Shown: in pieces, positions 26,931 through 34,086 of the stretch
Position numbering within the stretch: position 1 is the first letter of the stretch
How the letters are laid out: every line of letters begins with the position of its first letter
Assembly (NCBI GenBank): GCA_026392845.1
Contig: JAPLBJ010000070.1
Coordinates: 1 to 47,284 of the forward strand
DNA length: 47,284 bases
From: Actinomycetota bacterium
Lineage (GTDB): Bacteria; Actinomycetota; Actinomycetes; Nanopelagicales; Nanopelagicaceae
Reading direction: 5' to 3'
Notes under the pieces: model-generated
The model's database searches: none
The model's input: the letters and a program-made list of their open reading frames with translations, nothing else
What the model was told of the DNA's origin: nothing
Made by a program: the position numbers and the translations under genes

Positions 26931-26957
26931 AATAGTGGCGTATTTACGCGTAACGCC
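26931..26957. promoter_or_regulatory. ctaC -10 and adjacent dyad in the ctaC/desulfurase-like divergent region
   Basis: On the minus strand TATTCT (26931-26936) lies six bases before the ctaC ATG. Directly upstream is a dyad: GGCG (26937-26940), then TAT, then the perfect palindrome TTACGCGTAA (26944-26953), then CGCC (26954-26957). The position next to the -10 would suit an operator. No regulator is known to me for this exact motif. Confidence 0.35.
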
Positions 26958-26980
26958 TAATCGATAGTAACCTCACGCAG

Positions 26981-28054
26981 GTGGTTCGTGTCACAGGAAA
27001 TTTTCGAAAAGAGAGCCCTCTCCATCCCAAGGCTGAGGCAGCGCTTTTGGCTGCATTTGATGCCGGTTGGGCTGATCCACGCAAACTTTCATCATCCTCA
27101 TCAAAGGCACATCACATGCGCCAAGAAGCCCTGGAATCAATTGCTCATCAATTATCACTTCGCTCCGATGAGATTGAAATTCTAGGTGAACCACTTCTGG
27201 GCCATTTCTTATCGATAGCAGGACTGGCGACATCCCCTGATACAAAGATTTTTTATTCAGCAACTTCACGTAGTGAAGTCATCGCAACTGCACGTTCTTA
27301 TGACCCTGTAGAACTTCCCGTTGATATTCGAGGAAATATTGAGTTCTCCCCTAGTTCCCAATCCGGTGTTTTAGCCCTGCAAATCGCTAATGGCGAAACC
27401 GGAACAATTGCGCGAACCGATGAAATATCAAAACTCTTTCCTGACTGCCTCATTGCTTGCGATGCGACAACAACCCCGGATGCATCACTACTTCCATCGC
27501 GATGGGATAGCGCAATCTTTGATTCGGGGTCGTGGGCTGGGCCATCTGGCATCGGAATTCTTGCAATACGCAATTCTAAAGTCTGGAAAAATCCACTACC
27601 CCACATTGGAATTTCACGAGTCCCACAGAGCTATTCACTACCTCTTCTTCTCTCCTCTGTTGTCGCACTAGAAGCGTGGAAATCTGATCTCAGTGAAGAT
27701 TTGCGATTGCGTGATTTGAGCGCGCAACTACGTTCGCGAATTGCAAGCTCTGTGAGTGATTGCGACATAGCTGGAGAACTCGATTCATCTCTTGGCAATA
27801 TCACTTCATTTTCATTTCTATATTGTCATGGCGAGGAACTTCTGCGTGAACTTTCCATTAGGGGTTTTGATCTGGATTCAGGTTCGGCATGTACATCTGA
27901 TGATTTAGCCCCAAGTCACGTACTTGCTGCAATGGGAATACTCACTCACGGCAATATTCGAGTGACGATTCATCGAGGAACCACTAGCGATGAGATTGAG
28001 GAATTAGGCACTGCAATTATTGAATCGGTTGCGCAGATGCGGGCTAGAAATTGA
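26981..28054 (+). CDS. Cysteine-desulfurase-like pseudoenzyme lacking the PLP lysine
   Basis: A 357-residue protein with the aminotransferase class V / IscS-NifS layout, starting at GTG. The persulfide-carrying loop is intact (SGSACTS, Cys304, then PSHVLAAMG), as are the DA of the PLP-ring Asp (Asp161), the ANGETG block and the C-terminal NIRVTIHRG. The PLP-binding segment aligns without gaps to the IscS family as FDSGSWAGPSGIG, where the invariant His-Lys is Gly183-Ser184. The catalytic His region reads SATSRSE, with Arg97 in place of His. The N-terminal substrate block and the GATEANN phosphate-binding region are also unrecognisable. A conventional PLP desulfurase reaction therefore looks impossible. 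It is followed by an overlapping tusA, and related actinobacterial proteins are, from memory, one chain with TusA. It may act as a sulfur acceptor or scaffold. Confidence 0.8.
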   Translation: MVRVTGNFRKESPLHPKAEAALLAAFDAGWADPRKLSSSSSKAHHMRQEALESIAHQLSLRSDEIEILGEPLLGHFLSIAGLATSPDTKIFYSATSRSEVIATARSYDPVELPVDIRGNIEFSPSSQSGVLALQIANGETGTIARTDEISKLFPDCLIACDATTTPDASLLPSRWDSAIFDSGSWAGPSGIGILAIRNSKVWKNPLPHIGISRVPQSYSLPLLLSSVVALEAWKSDLSEDLRLRDLSAQLRSRIASSVSDCDIAGELDSSLGNITSFSFLYCHGEELLRELSIRGFDLDSGSACTSDDLAPSHVLAAMGILTHGNIRVTIHRGTTSDEIEELGTAIIESVAQMRARN

Positions 28055-28257
28055 AGGAAGTAGATAGTCGCGGAAAACGCTGTCCTGCGCCGATTATTGA
28101 TTGTGCTGCGGCTATAGCAAACGTTGAGTCAGGTGTATCAATTCTTTTGCTTAGCGATGATCCAGCAACACTTCCCGACTTGCTGGCATGGGCGCGCATG
28201 ACAAATAATTCAGCAATTCAAATCAGTGAAGAATCTTTTCAAGTAACAAAAAGGTAA
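28051..28257 (+). CDS. tusA: TusA-family sulfur carrier protein
   Basis: A 68-residue TusA protein. The active cysteine is Cys11 in GKRCPAPIID, and the SDDPATLPDLLAWA strand-helix block matches TusA. It begins at TTG, overlapping the stop codon of the desulfurase-like gene (ATTGA at 28050-28054) and in the -1 frame relative to it, so it is either translationally coupled or a fusion partner separated by a single-base change. TusA proteins accept persulfide sulfur from a desulfurase and pass it on in tRNA thiolation or cofactor synthesis. Its stop abuts that of the convergent kinase (TAATTA at 28255-28260). Confidence 0.88.
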   Translation: MKEVDSRGKRCPAPIIDCAAAIANVESGVSILLLSDDPATLPDLLAWARMTNNSAIQISEESFQVTKR

Positions 28258-29241
28258 TTAATTTGGCTTTCCGATATGGGCTGCAATCTCAGAAGCAGCA
28301 CTCTCGCCATAAGCCTCTGAAAAGCGCGCAACGAACTCTTCATTTGTAAATCGATACTCCTGTGTACCTAAAGTTTCAATTACATATGTTGCAATCATTG
28401 AACCTAACTGGGCACATCGTTCATGGCTAAGTCCCCATGCAAGACCCGCGATAAAACCTGATCTAAATGAATCTCCAACACCTGTTGGATCAATCTTTGC
28501 ATTCTCTTTAGGCACTCCTACTTTGATTACTTCTGTACCTATACCTTCAACGACTGCACCATTAGAACCATGTGTAACAACTCGATATTTCACACGAGAC
28601 AATATTTCAGCATCACTCCAGCCCGTTTTTTGCATAGCGAGTGCGAGCTCATATTCATTGAGAAATAGATATGTTGCGCCATCAATAAGAAGTTTGATTT
28701 CATCACCATTCATTCGCGCCATCTGTTGCGATGGATCGGCGGCAAATGCAATTCCTTCGCTGCGACAGACTTCAGAATGATGAAGCATCGCTTGCGGATC
28801 ATCGGGTGAAATAACAACCATGTCGAAGCGTCCAGTTTTGGCCATGATTGGCGCTAATTCAATATTGTGAGCTTCACTCATTGCACCTGGGAAAAAAGAT
28901 GCAATCTGATTGAGCGATGTATCAGTTGTCACCATAAAGCGAGATGTGTAGAGCTCCTTGGATTTATAAACATGTGCTGTATCAACGCCATGGCGAACTA
29001 GCCATGCATCGTAATCAGCCCAGTCAACGCCAACTGCTGCAATAAGAACAGGATTGAGACCAAGTACTCCCATGCCGTAAACAATGTTGGCAGCACAACC
29101 ACCACGGCGAATATCTAAGCTATCGACAAGAAAAGAGAGCGATACTTTCTCAAGAGAACCTTCAACTAGGGAATCAGTAAATTTTCCCGAGAAGGTCATG
29201 AGATGGTCGATACCAACAGAACCTGCAACGCCTATTTTCAT
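28258..29241 (-). CDS. PfkB-family carbohydrate/nucleoside kinase, adenosine-kinase-like
   Basis: A 327-residue ribokinase-fold enzyme. It has the N-terminal G-G-x-A-x-N motif (RRGGCAANIVYGMG, about residues 46-59) and the C-terminal anion-hole/catalytic motif DPTGVGDSFRSGFIAG (about residues 252-267). In mycobacteria the gene at this relative position (Rv2202c, near ctaC and erpA) is an adenosine kinase, so adenosine or another nucleoside is the best substrate guess; sugar kinase is possible. It lies 31 bases downstream of erpA, probably as one transcript. Confidence 0.82.
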   Translation of the reverse strand: MKIGVAGSVGIDHLMTFSGKFTDSLVEGSLEKVSLSFLVDSLDIRRGGCAANIVYGMGVLGLNPVLIAAVGVDWADYDAWLVRHGVDTAHVYKSKELYTSRFMVTTDTSLNQIASFFPGAMSEAHNIELAPIMAKTGRFDMVVISPDDPQAMLHHSEVCRSEGIAFAADPSQQMARMNGDEIKLLIDGATYLFLNEYELALAMQKTGWSDAEILSRVKYRVVTHGSNGAVVEGIGTEVIKVGVPKENAKIDPTGVGDSFRSGFIAGLAWGLSHERCAQLGSMIATYVIETLGTQEYRFTNEEFVARFSEAYGESAASEIAAHIGKPN

Positions 29242-29272
29242 GAGGCGATACTAGGGTGTAACGCAGGAGAAA

Positions 29273-29632
29273 TTAGTTGAATGAATCGCCGCAAGCACAA
29301 GAACCTTGTGCATTTGGATTATCAATTGTGAATCCCTGCTTTTCAATAGTGTCAACGAAATCGATAGTTGCACCAGATAGATATGGATCACTCATCTTGT
29401 CAGTAATAACTTTGACCGCACCGAATTCGCGAATTACATCGCCATCCATGTTGCGATCATCGAAATAGAGTTGGTATCTAAGACCAGAGCAACCACCAGG
29501 CTGAACTGCAACACGAAGATTGAGATCATCGCGACCCTCTTGAGCAAGAAGCGCGGCTACCTTTGCAGCGGCTACATCTGTGAGTGCAATTCCTGTTGTT
29601 GTACTTGTGGTGCTTGTTGTCTCAGTTGTCAT
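29273..29632 (-). CDS. erpA: Iron-sulfur cluster insertion protein ErpA/HesB family
   Basis: A 119-residue A-type carrier. The three conserved cysteines are Cys48 (GGCSGLRY) and Cys112/Cys114 (GSCACGDSF) and would bind or transfer the cluster. The N-terminal dozen residues are almost all Thr and Ser, an unusual extension. An ATG six codons upstream exists, but GGGGAG on the minus strand at 29638-29643, five bases from the ATG at 29632, sets the start. It lies opposite nadA, whose product is itself a [4Fe-4S] enzyme and a plausible client. Confidence 0.94.
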   Translation of the reverse strand: MTTETTSTTSTTTGIALTDVAAAKVAALLAQEGRDDLNLRVAVQPGGCSGLRYQLYFDDRNMDGDVIREFGAVKVITDKMSDPYLSGATIDFVDTIEKQGFTIDNPNAQGSCACGDSFN

Positions 29633-29717
29633 TTTTTCTCCCCGTTTCAAGGCATAACTCTACCGCCATCCCCTTATTGAGGCGACACAAACACTATTTC
29701 TGCGAGAGAATAGCGCT

Positions 29718-30857
29718 ATGGCAATGAGTGACTTACTTCTCCTTGGACAAGGCGCCGACCTTTCAAGTCAGCGCGGAGTCTCATGTACTGGAAAGCTGCC
29801 CGAAGTAAGCGACCCTGCTCTTGTTGAACGAGCAAAGATTGCCCGAGCCTCATTAGGAGATCGCGCAATTGTCCTAGGTCATCATTATCAACGCGATGAA
29901 GTTATCGATTTCGCAGATATCACTGGCGACTCATTCAAGCTTGCTCAAGCTGCTGCTGCACAAAGTAGCGCAGAGTATGTAATTTTTTGCGGCGTTCACT
30001 TCATGGCTGAAAGCGCGGACATTCTTACATCCAAAGAACAAAAGGTTATTCTTCCTGACCTTGCTGCCGGTTGTTCTATGGCAGATATGGCAACAGCAAA
30101 TCAAGTAAACGAATGTTGGAAATCTTTAGAAGAAGTTGGCGTTGCACCAAAGACGATTCCAGTGACATATATGAATTCATCTGCTGCAATCAAAAGTTTT
30201 ACAGGCGAACACGGTGGCACAATATGTACATCATCAAATGCCGAAAAAACTATGCGATGGGCACTAGAACAGGGTGAAAAGATTCTCTTCTTACCTGATC
30301 AACATTTAGGTAGAAACACTGCTGTCTTATCTCTTGGTCTCACCCTTGATGATTGCGTCTTATGGAATCCATGGAAGCCAATGGGTGGGCTAACTCCCCA
30401 AGATATACACAAAGCAAAAGTTATTTTGTGGCGCGGCCACTGTTCGGTCCACGGAAGATTTACTCTCGATTCAGTCAACGAGATTCGCTCACGCGTACAA
30501 GGCGTTCAAGTGCTTGTACATCCTGAATGCCAACATGATGTTGTATCGGCAGCTGATGTAGTTGGCTCGACTGAGAGAATCATTCAAACTGTAAGTAACT
30601 CCCCTGCTGGCAGTAAATGGGCAATCGGTACAGAGCTCAACCTTGTCTCTCGCCTTGCGAAAACAAACCCAGATAAAGAAATTTTCTTTCTTGATAAGGC
30701 CGTGTGTTACTGCTCCACAATGAATCGCATTGATCTACCCCACCTTGTCTGGGCTATGGAATCACTCGTGGCCAACCATGTTGTCAATCAAATCCAAGTC
30801 AGTGATGAGGTTGCCCGTTTCTCTAAACTCGCTTTAGAAAGAATGCTGGCTCTATAG
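29718..30857 (+). CDS. nadA: Quinolinate synthase
   Basis: A 379-residue [4Fe-4S] enzyme that condenses iminoaspartate with dihydroxyacetone phosphate in de novo NAD synthesis. The cluster ligands are expected at Cys119 (AGCSMADM), Cys242 (GHCSVHGRF) and Cys330 or Cys332 (CYCSTMN); this spacing matches the known NadA pattern. HHYQRDEVIDFADITGDS is the family's N-terminal block. The nadB and nadC genes are not in the window. Its last codons contain the -10-like element of the next gene. Confidence 0.95.
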   Translation: MAMSDLLLLGQGADLSSQRGVSCTGKLPEVSDPALVERAKIARASLGDRAIVLGHHYQRDEVIDFADITGDSFKLAQAAAAQSSAEYVIFCGVHFMAESADILTSKEQKVILPDLAAGCSMADMATANQVNECWKSLEEVGVAPKTIPVTYMNSSAAIKSFTGEHGGTICTSSNAEKTMRWALEQGEKILFLPDQHLGRNTAVLSLGLTLDDCVLWNPWKPMGGLTPQDIHKAKVILWRGHCSVHGRFTLDSVNEIRSRVQGVQVLVHPECQHDVVSAADVVGSTERIIQTVSNSPAGSKWAIGTELNLVSRLAKTNPDKEIFFLDKAVCYCSTMNRIDLPHLVWAMESLVANHVVNQIQVSDEVARFSKLALERMLAL

Positions 30858-30858
30858 T
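30853..30858 (+). promoter_or_regulatory. Candidate -10 of the DUF3043 gene, overlapping the nadA stop codon
   Basis: TATAGT ends exactly seven bases before the ATG at 30866. The nadA stop TAG is inside the hexamer. There is no Shine-Dalgarno before the ATG, which fits leaderless transcription of the downstream gene. Confidence 0.45.
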
Positions 30859-30865
30859 TACCGTC

Positions 30866-31405
30866 ATGACAAGTACAGAGAACGGACCAGGTAAAAAAGG
30901 TCGCCCAACGCCAAAGCGTAAAGAGGCAGAATCCAAGCGCATAGTTTCCTCCCTTGCACCAGTAACAACTAAGGAAGAGAAGAAGCGCGCGAAAGCGAAT
31001 GCATTAGTTGCACGCCAAGCGAATCGCATTGCATATATGCGCGGTGATGAGAATGCGCTACCTGCGCGCGATCGCGGCCCTGCTCGTCGCTTTGTTCGCA
31101 ACTATGTCGATTCACGCAGATCCATTGGTGAATATTTCCTACCAATAATTTTCGTCGTACTCGTTCTTACTTTGATTCCAATTGTAGCCGTTCAACTTGG
31201 CTCTATTGCACTGATGTATTCAATGCTCTTAGTTGCAGCAGTTGATGGATTCGTCCTTTCACGCAAAATCAAGAAACTTGTAAAGGAAAAATTCCCTACA
31301 GAAGTACCAAAGGGTCTTGGAATGTATGCATGGCTGCGATCGACTCAGATGCGCCGTTTACGCGCGCCTAAGCCAATGCACAAACCTGGAGATACGAACT
31401 TCTAA
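30866..31405 (+). CDS. DUF3043 membrane protein
   Basis: A 179-residue protein with a long basic N-terminal region (about residues 1-85, rich in Lys, Arg and Glu; KKGRPTPKRKEAE) and two hydrophobic helices (about residues 90-110 and 113-130), then a basic tail. This matches DUF3043, a conserved actinobacterial protein of unknown function usually found beside nadA or erpA. It could interact with nucleic acid or membrane lipid through the basic part, which is speculation. Its stop abuts that of the convergent aldo/keto reductase (TAATTA at 31403-31408). Confidence 0.85.
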   Translation: MTSTENGPGKKGRPTPKRKEAESKRIVSSLAPVTTKEEKKRAKANALVARQANRIAYMRGDENALPARDRGPARRFVRNYVDSRRSIGEYFLPIIFVVLVLTLIPIVAVQLGSIALMYSMLLVAAVDGFVLSRKIKKLVKEKFPTEVPKGLGMYAWLRSTQMRRLRAPKPMHKPGDTNF

Positions 31406-32407
31406 TTAAGCGCGAGGGTTTGGACTCTCGTTCTTTTTTGGATCCTTCTCTGGAAGATTTCCAAGTGCCTTATCAATTGCTTTCATAGTGTCAGCAGATA
31501 ACTTGATACCAGAAGCTTTTACATTCTCTTTTACCTGCTTTGGAGTAGTTGCTCCCATAATCGCACTTGAAACATTTGGATTTTGAAGAACCCATGCGAT
31601 TGCCATTTGAGACATGCTAAGTCCAGCCTCTTCGGCAATTGGCTTGAGTTTTTGAACGGCGGTGAGTACCTCATCGCGCATCCAGCCAGAGATCATTCCC
31701 TTGCCACTCTTCTTATCTGTTGCACGAGATCCAGCTGGTGCCTTCTTGCCTGGCAAATATTTTCCACTCAATATTCCTTGAGCCATCGGTGACCAAACAA
31801 TTTGACCAATGCCTTCTGCAATAGAAAGAGGGACGACTTCTGTTTCGATAACGCGCCATAGCGCTGAATACTGTGGCTGGCTTGAGACAAAACGGTTGTA
31901 ACCGCGCTCATCTTGAATCTTGAGTGCGTTTGCAATCTGCGGCGCATTCCATTCTGAAAAACCGATGTAGTGAACTTTTCCAGCGCGAATAAGGTCATCG
32001 AATGCGCTGAGGGACTCTTCCACTGGAGTTTCATAATCGAAACGGTGCATTTGATACAGGTCAATATGATCAGTTTGTAAGCGCTTGAGAGATGCATTAC
32101 AAGATTCAATAATATGTTTGCGTGAGAGACCGCGATCGTTCTTGCCTGTTCCAGTTGGCCAGTACACCTTTGTGAACAATTCGTATGACTCACGGCGCAT
32201 ACCTTTGAGAGCTTTTCCAAGTACTGTCTCGGCCTTTGTTCCTGCATAAACATCTGCAGTGTCAAAAGTGGTAATACCTAACTCATATGCAGTCTTAACG
32301 CACTTGATTGCTGCATCGGATTCAACTTGTGAACCGTGGGTTATCCAGTTGCCGTATGAAATTTCAGAGACATACATTCCAGTACTGCCCAGGCGACGAT
32401 ATTCCAT
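31406..32407 (-). CDS. Aldo/keto reductase, Kv-beta-like family
   Basis: A 333-residue NADPH-dependent TIM-barrel oxidoreductase. The catalytic tetrad is readable: Asp and Tyr in FDTADVYAGTKAE, Lys in FTKVYW and His in LYQMHRFD. The C-terminal cofactor-binding region is present (SAIMGATTPKQVKEN). It belongs to the COG0667 group with voltage-gated potassium channel beta subunits and YghZ; the substrate is unknown. The ATG is preceded by AAGGGAG on the minus strand about eight bases away. It is divergent from the B12 riboswitch operon. Confidence 0.9.
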   Translation of the reverse strand: MEYRRLGSTGMYVSEISYGNWITHGSQVESDAAIKCVKTAYELGITTFDTADVYAGTKAETVLGKALKGMRRESYELFTKVYWPTGTGKNDRGLSRKHIIESCNASLKRLQTDHIDLYQMHRFDYETPVEESLSAFDDLIRAGKVHYIGFSEWNAPQIANALKIQDERGYNRFVSSQPQYSALWRVIETEVVPLSIAEGIGQIVWSPMAQGILSGKYLPGKKAPAGSRATDKKSGKGMISGWMRDEVLTAVQKLKPIAEEAGLSMSQMAIAWVLQNPNVSSAIMGATTPKQVKENVKASGIKLSADTMKAIDKALGNLPEKDPKKNESPNPRA

Positions 32408-32514
32408 GATGCACTCCCTTGTAATTGATCAAATTGACGCCCTGACTCTAAAGCGTGCGCGTCGTGTTGCCAAGTCCCATTGGCTATGGTTTGGTTACGC
32501 CACAACTTCATAGA

Positions 32515-32612
32515 TCGCTCTTCGGGGGAATTTCGGTGCAAATCCGAGGCTGACCCGCAACCGTAAGGCCTCTCGATATCGAGATAGCTAAGTCGGATTA
32601 CCTGAAGATGAT
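32515..32612 (+). promoter_or_regulatory. Cobalamin riboswitch (class I-type aptamer)
   Basis: The conserved core is present in order: GGGGAATTTCGGTGCAAATC at about 32525-32544, CCGAGGCTGACCCGCAACCG at about 32544-32563 (the P3-P5 region with the CCCGC-x-AC-x-GT-type junction), a hairpin from the palindrome TCTCGATATCGAGA at 32571-32584, and the B12 box AGTCGGATTACCTG at 32591-32604. The next gene starts at 32736. The whole region 32408-32735 (328 bases) holds no gene other than this leader. A clear promoter was not found; the -10 could overlap CATAGA near 32509-32514. Boundaries are approximate. Confidence 0.93.
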
Positions 32613-32627
32613 GATTGTTTTTGACAA

Positions 32628-32680
32628 ACACCCGCCGAGGTTTGCGGGGTGTAGTCCTAACGTCAGTGACGATTTGTCAC
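32628..32680 (+). promoter_or_regulatory. Expression-platform hairpins downstream of the cobalamin aptamer
   Basis: Two hairpins are visible. The first pairs ACACCCGC (32628-32635) with GCGGGGTGT (32644-32652, one bulged G), with loop CGAGGTTT. The loop GGTT can pair with AACC in the aptamer's CCCGCAACCG loop, as in the kissing-loop regulatory helix of cobalamin riboswitches. The second pairs GTGAC (32666-32670) with GTCAC (32676-32680). No long U tract follows either, so control of translation or a Rho-type mechanism is more likely than intrinsic termination. Confidence 0.5.
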
Positions 32681-32735
32681 CCAAGTTTGGTTCTGCCCCT
32701 GTGAGACTCCCTTTTTATTGAAAGGCTCCACAGTA

Positions 32736-33281
32736 ATGAAGAAATTTATGTACGTAATCACAGTTGCAACATTTTTAGCAACATCAGTAATAACAATTCC
32801 AGCAAGTAGTGCAGCCGATAAGGGCTATCGCTATTGGGGTTACTATCAAAGTGCACCTGGAACATCAGCATGGACATATGCCTTGACAGGACCAACTACA
32901 AATGTAGCCGATGGCGCAGTTGAAGGATGGGCATTTACTTTCTCTGGCGACACTGTTCCAGATGCTGCCAAGCCACGCGTTGTTCCATCATTTAAATATC
33001 TTTGTGGAAAAACAAAGGCTGTCGCAGGTAAGAAGAGAATTGGATTAGTCATTGATTTCGGTTCTGCATTTTTGCGCCCAACTGATGAAAAAACTCCATC
33101 AATAATCAAGACATGCATTGTCACCGATGCGAAATCCTTAGGCGCTGACGTCCTTGGCGCTGGAGCAAAGATTCGCGCAACAGCCTCAGGAATGATCTGT
33201 GGAATCAATGGGTACCCAGCAAAAGAGTGCGGTATTGAAGTCGATACCCCTAAGGCACTTTTGCCAAAGAAAAAACAATAA
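32736..33281 (+). CDS. Secreted four-cysteine protein of the B12 uptake operon
   Basis: A 181-residue protein with a Sec signal peptide (hydrophobic residues about 5-22, likely cleavage after SSA near residue 26). The mature part starts with aromatic YRYWGYYQ and has WAFTFSGD and four cysteines (Cys90, Cys127, Cys155, Cys165) that could form two disulfides, then a Lys-rich end PKKKQ. It resembles, from memory, a Streptomyces secreted family (SCO2322-type) that precedes ECF transporter genes. It is the first gene after the cobalamin riboswitch and lies four bases before ecfT, so a role in capturing or presenting cobalamin outside the membrane is inferred. The ATG at 32736 follows AAAGG at 32721-32725. 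No anchor or sortase motif is seen. Confidence 0.75.
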   Translation: MKKFMYVITVATFLATSVITIPASSAADKGYRYWGYYQSAPGTSAWTYALTGPTTNVADGAVEGWAFTFSGDTVPDAAKPRVVPSFKYLCGKTKAVAGKKRIGLVIDFGSAFLRPTDEKTPSIIKTCIVTDAKSLGADVLGAGAKIRATASGMICGINGYPAKECGIEVDTPKALLPKKKQ

Positions 33282-33285
33282 CTAG

Positions 33286-34086
33286 ATGACAGATGCGCGC
33301 CACCCACTTACGTGGTGGATCTGGTCTATCACTCTCGCAATTGGAATAGCTCGGGGAAATAATCCTTTGCTTGCAATTGCGGTGGTGGGTTGCGCGTATC
33401 TAGTTGTTCGAAAATTTAGAACTGATGCACCTTGGTCTCGTAGTTTTGAGTCAGGTCTAAAACTTGGGCTCTGGATATTGATTATTCGTACAACCTTTGG
33501 AGTTCTCATCGGAACTCCAATACCGGGAACGACATTATTTCGACTACCGATACTTCCCGTTCCTGAGTGGATGGCGGGAATTCGAATCGGTGGCGCTGTA
33601 ACTCAAGAGAGATTATTTTCAACAGCTCGTGAAGGTGTAATTCTTGCGGCAATAATTATTTGTTTTGCAGCAGCCTCTTCACTTACAAGCCCACATCGTT
33701 TGCTCCGTGTTCTGCCTTTCTCAATCTATCAATTTGGATTAGCTCTCGTAATTGCAACCTCACTAGTTCCACAATTTGTAACCAGTATTTCAAGAATTAG
33801 AGATGCACAGTACCTTCGTGGCCAAAAACTCTCCTTCAAAAAAATATTGATTCCACTTCTTGAGGAATCACTTGTACGTTCATTAGATCTTGCCGCGGCT
33901 ATGGATTCGCGCGGCTATGGCTTTACTCGAGTTCGTTCTAGATATCGGGCCATCTCATGGAATCCGGGTGACACCATAATTTGCCTCATTAGTGCCTTCT
34001 CTCTGCTCTCTCCCACCTTAATTTTGATAAGCGTTGCAACACCATTCATTCTTATAAAGCGCAGAGTTGTGGTTCCTGCCTCATGA
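33286..34086 (+). CDS. ecfT: ECF transporter transmembrane coupling subunit EcfT
   Basis: A 266-residue membrane protein with several hydrophobic helices. It has the EcfT coupling-helix signatures RIRDAQYLRGQ and AMDSRGYG (A-x-[ED]-x-RG type), which contact the two ATPases. The N-terminal HPLTWWIWSI is also typical. It is the third element of riboswitch / secreted protein / T / A-A / S and overlaps the ATPase gene by four bases. It is the energy-coupling part of a cobalamin-type ECF importer. Confidence 0.9.
   Translation: MTDARHPLTWWIWSITLAIGIARGNNPLLAIAVVGCAYLVVRKFRTDAPWSRSFESGLKLGLWILIIRTTFGVLIGTPIPGTTLFRLPILPVPEWMAGIRIGGAVTQERLFSTAREGVILAAIIICFAAASSLTSPHRLLRVLPFSIYQFGLALVIATSLVPQFVTSISRIRDAQYLRGQKLSFKKILIPLLEESLVRSLDLAAAMDSRGYGFTRVRSRYRAISWNPGDTIICLISAFSLLSPTLILISVATPFILIKRRVVVPAS

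Noticed and set aside
28040-28060. Programmed -1 frameshift joining desulfurase and TusA
   Set aside because: No slippery heptamer of the X-XXY-YYZ type is present at the junction; coupled initiation at TTG explains the arrangement better.
32341-32631. Minus-strand open frame over the cobalamin riboswitch
   Set aside because: It overlaps the aptamer core and the start of the aldo/keto reductase; its sequence is explained by the RNA structure.
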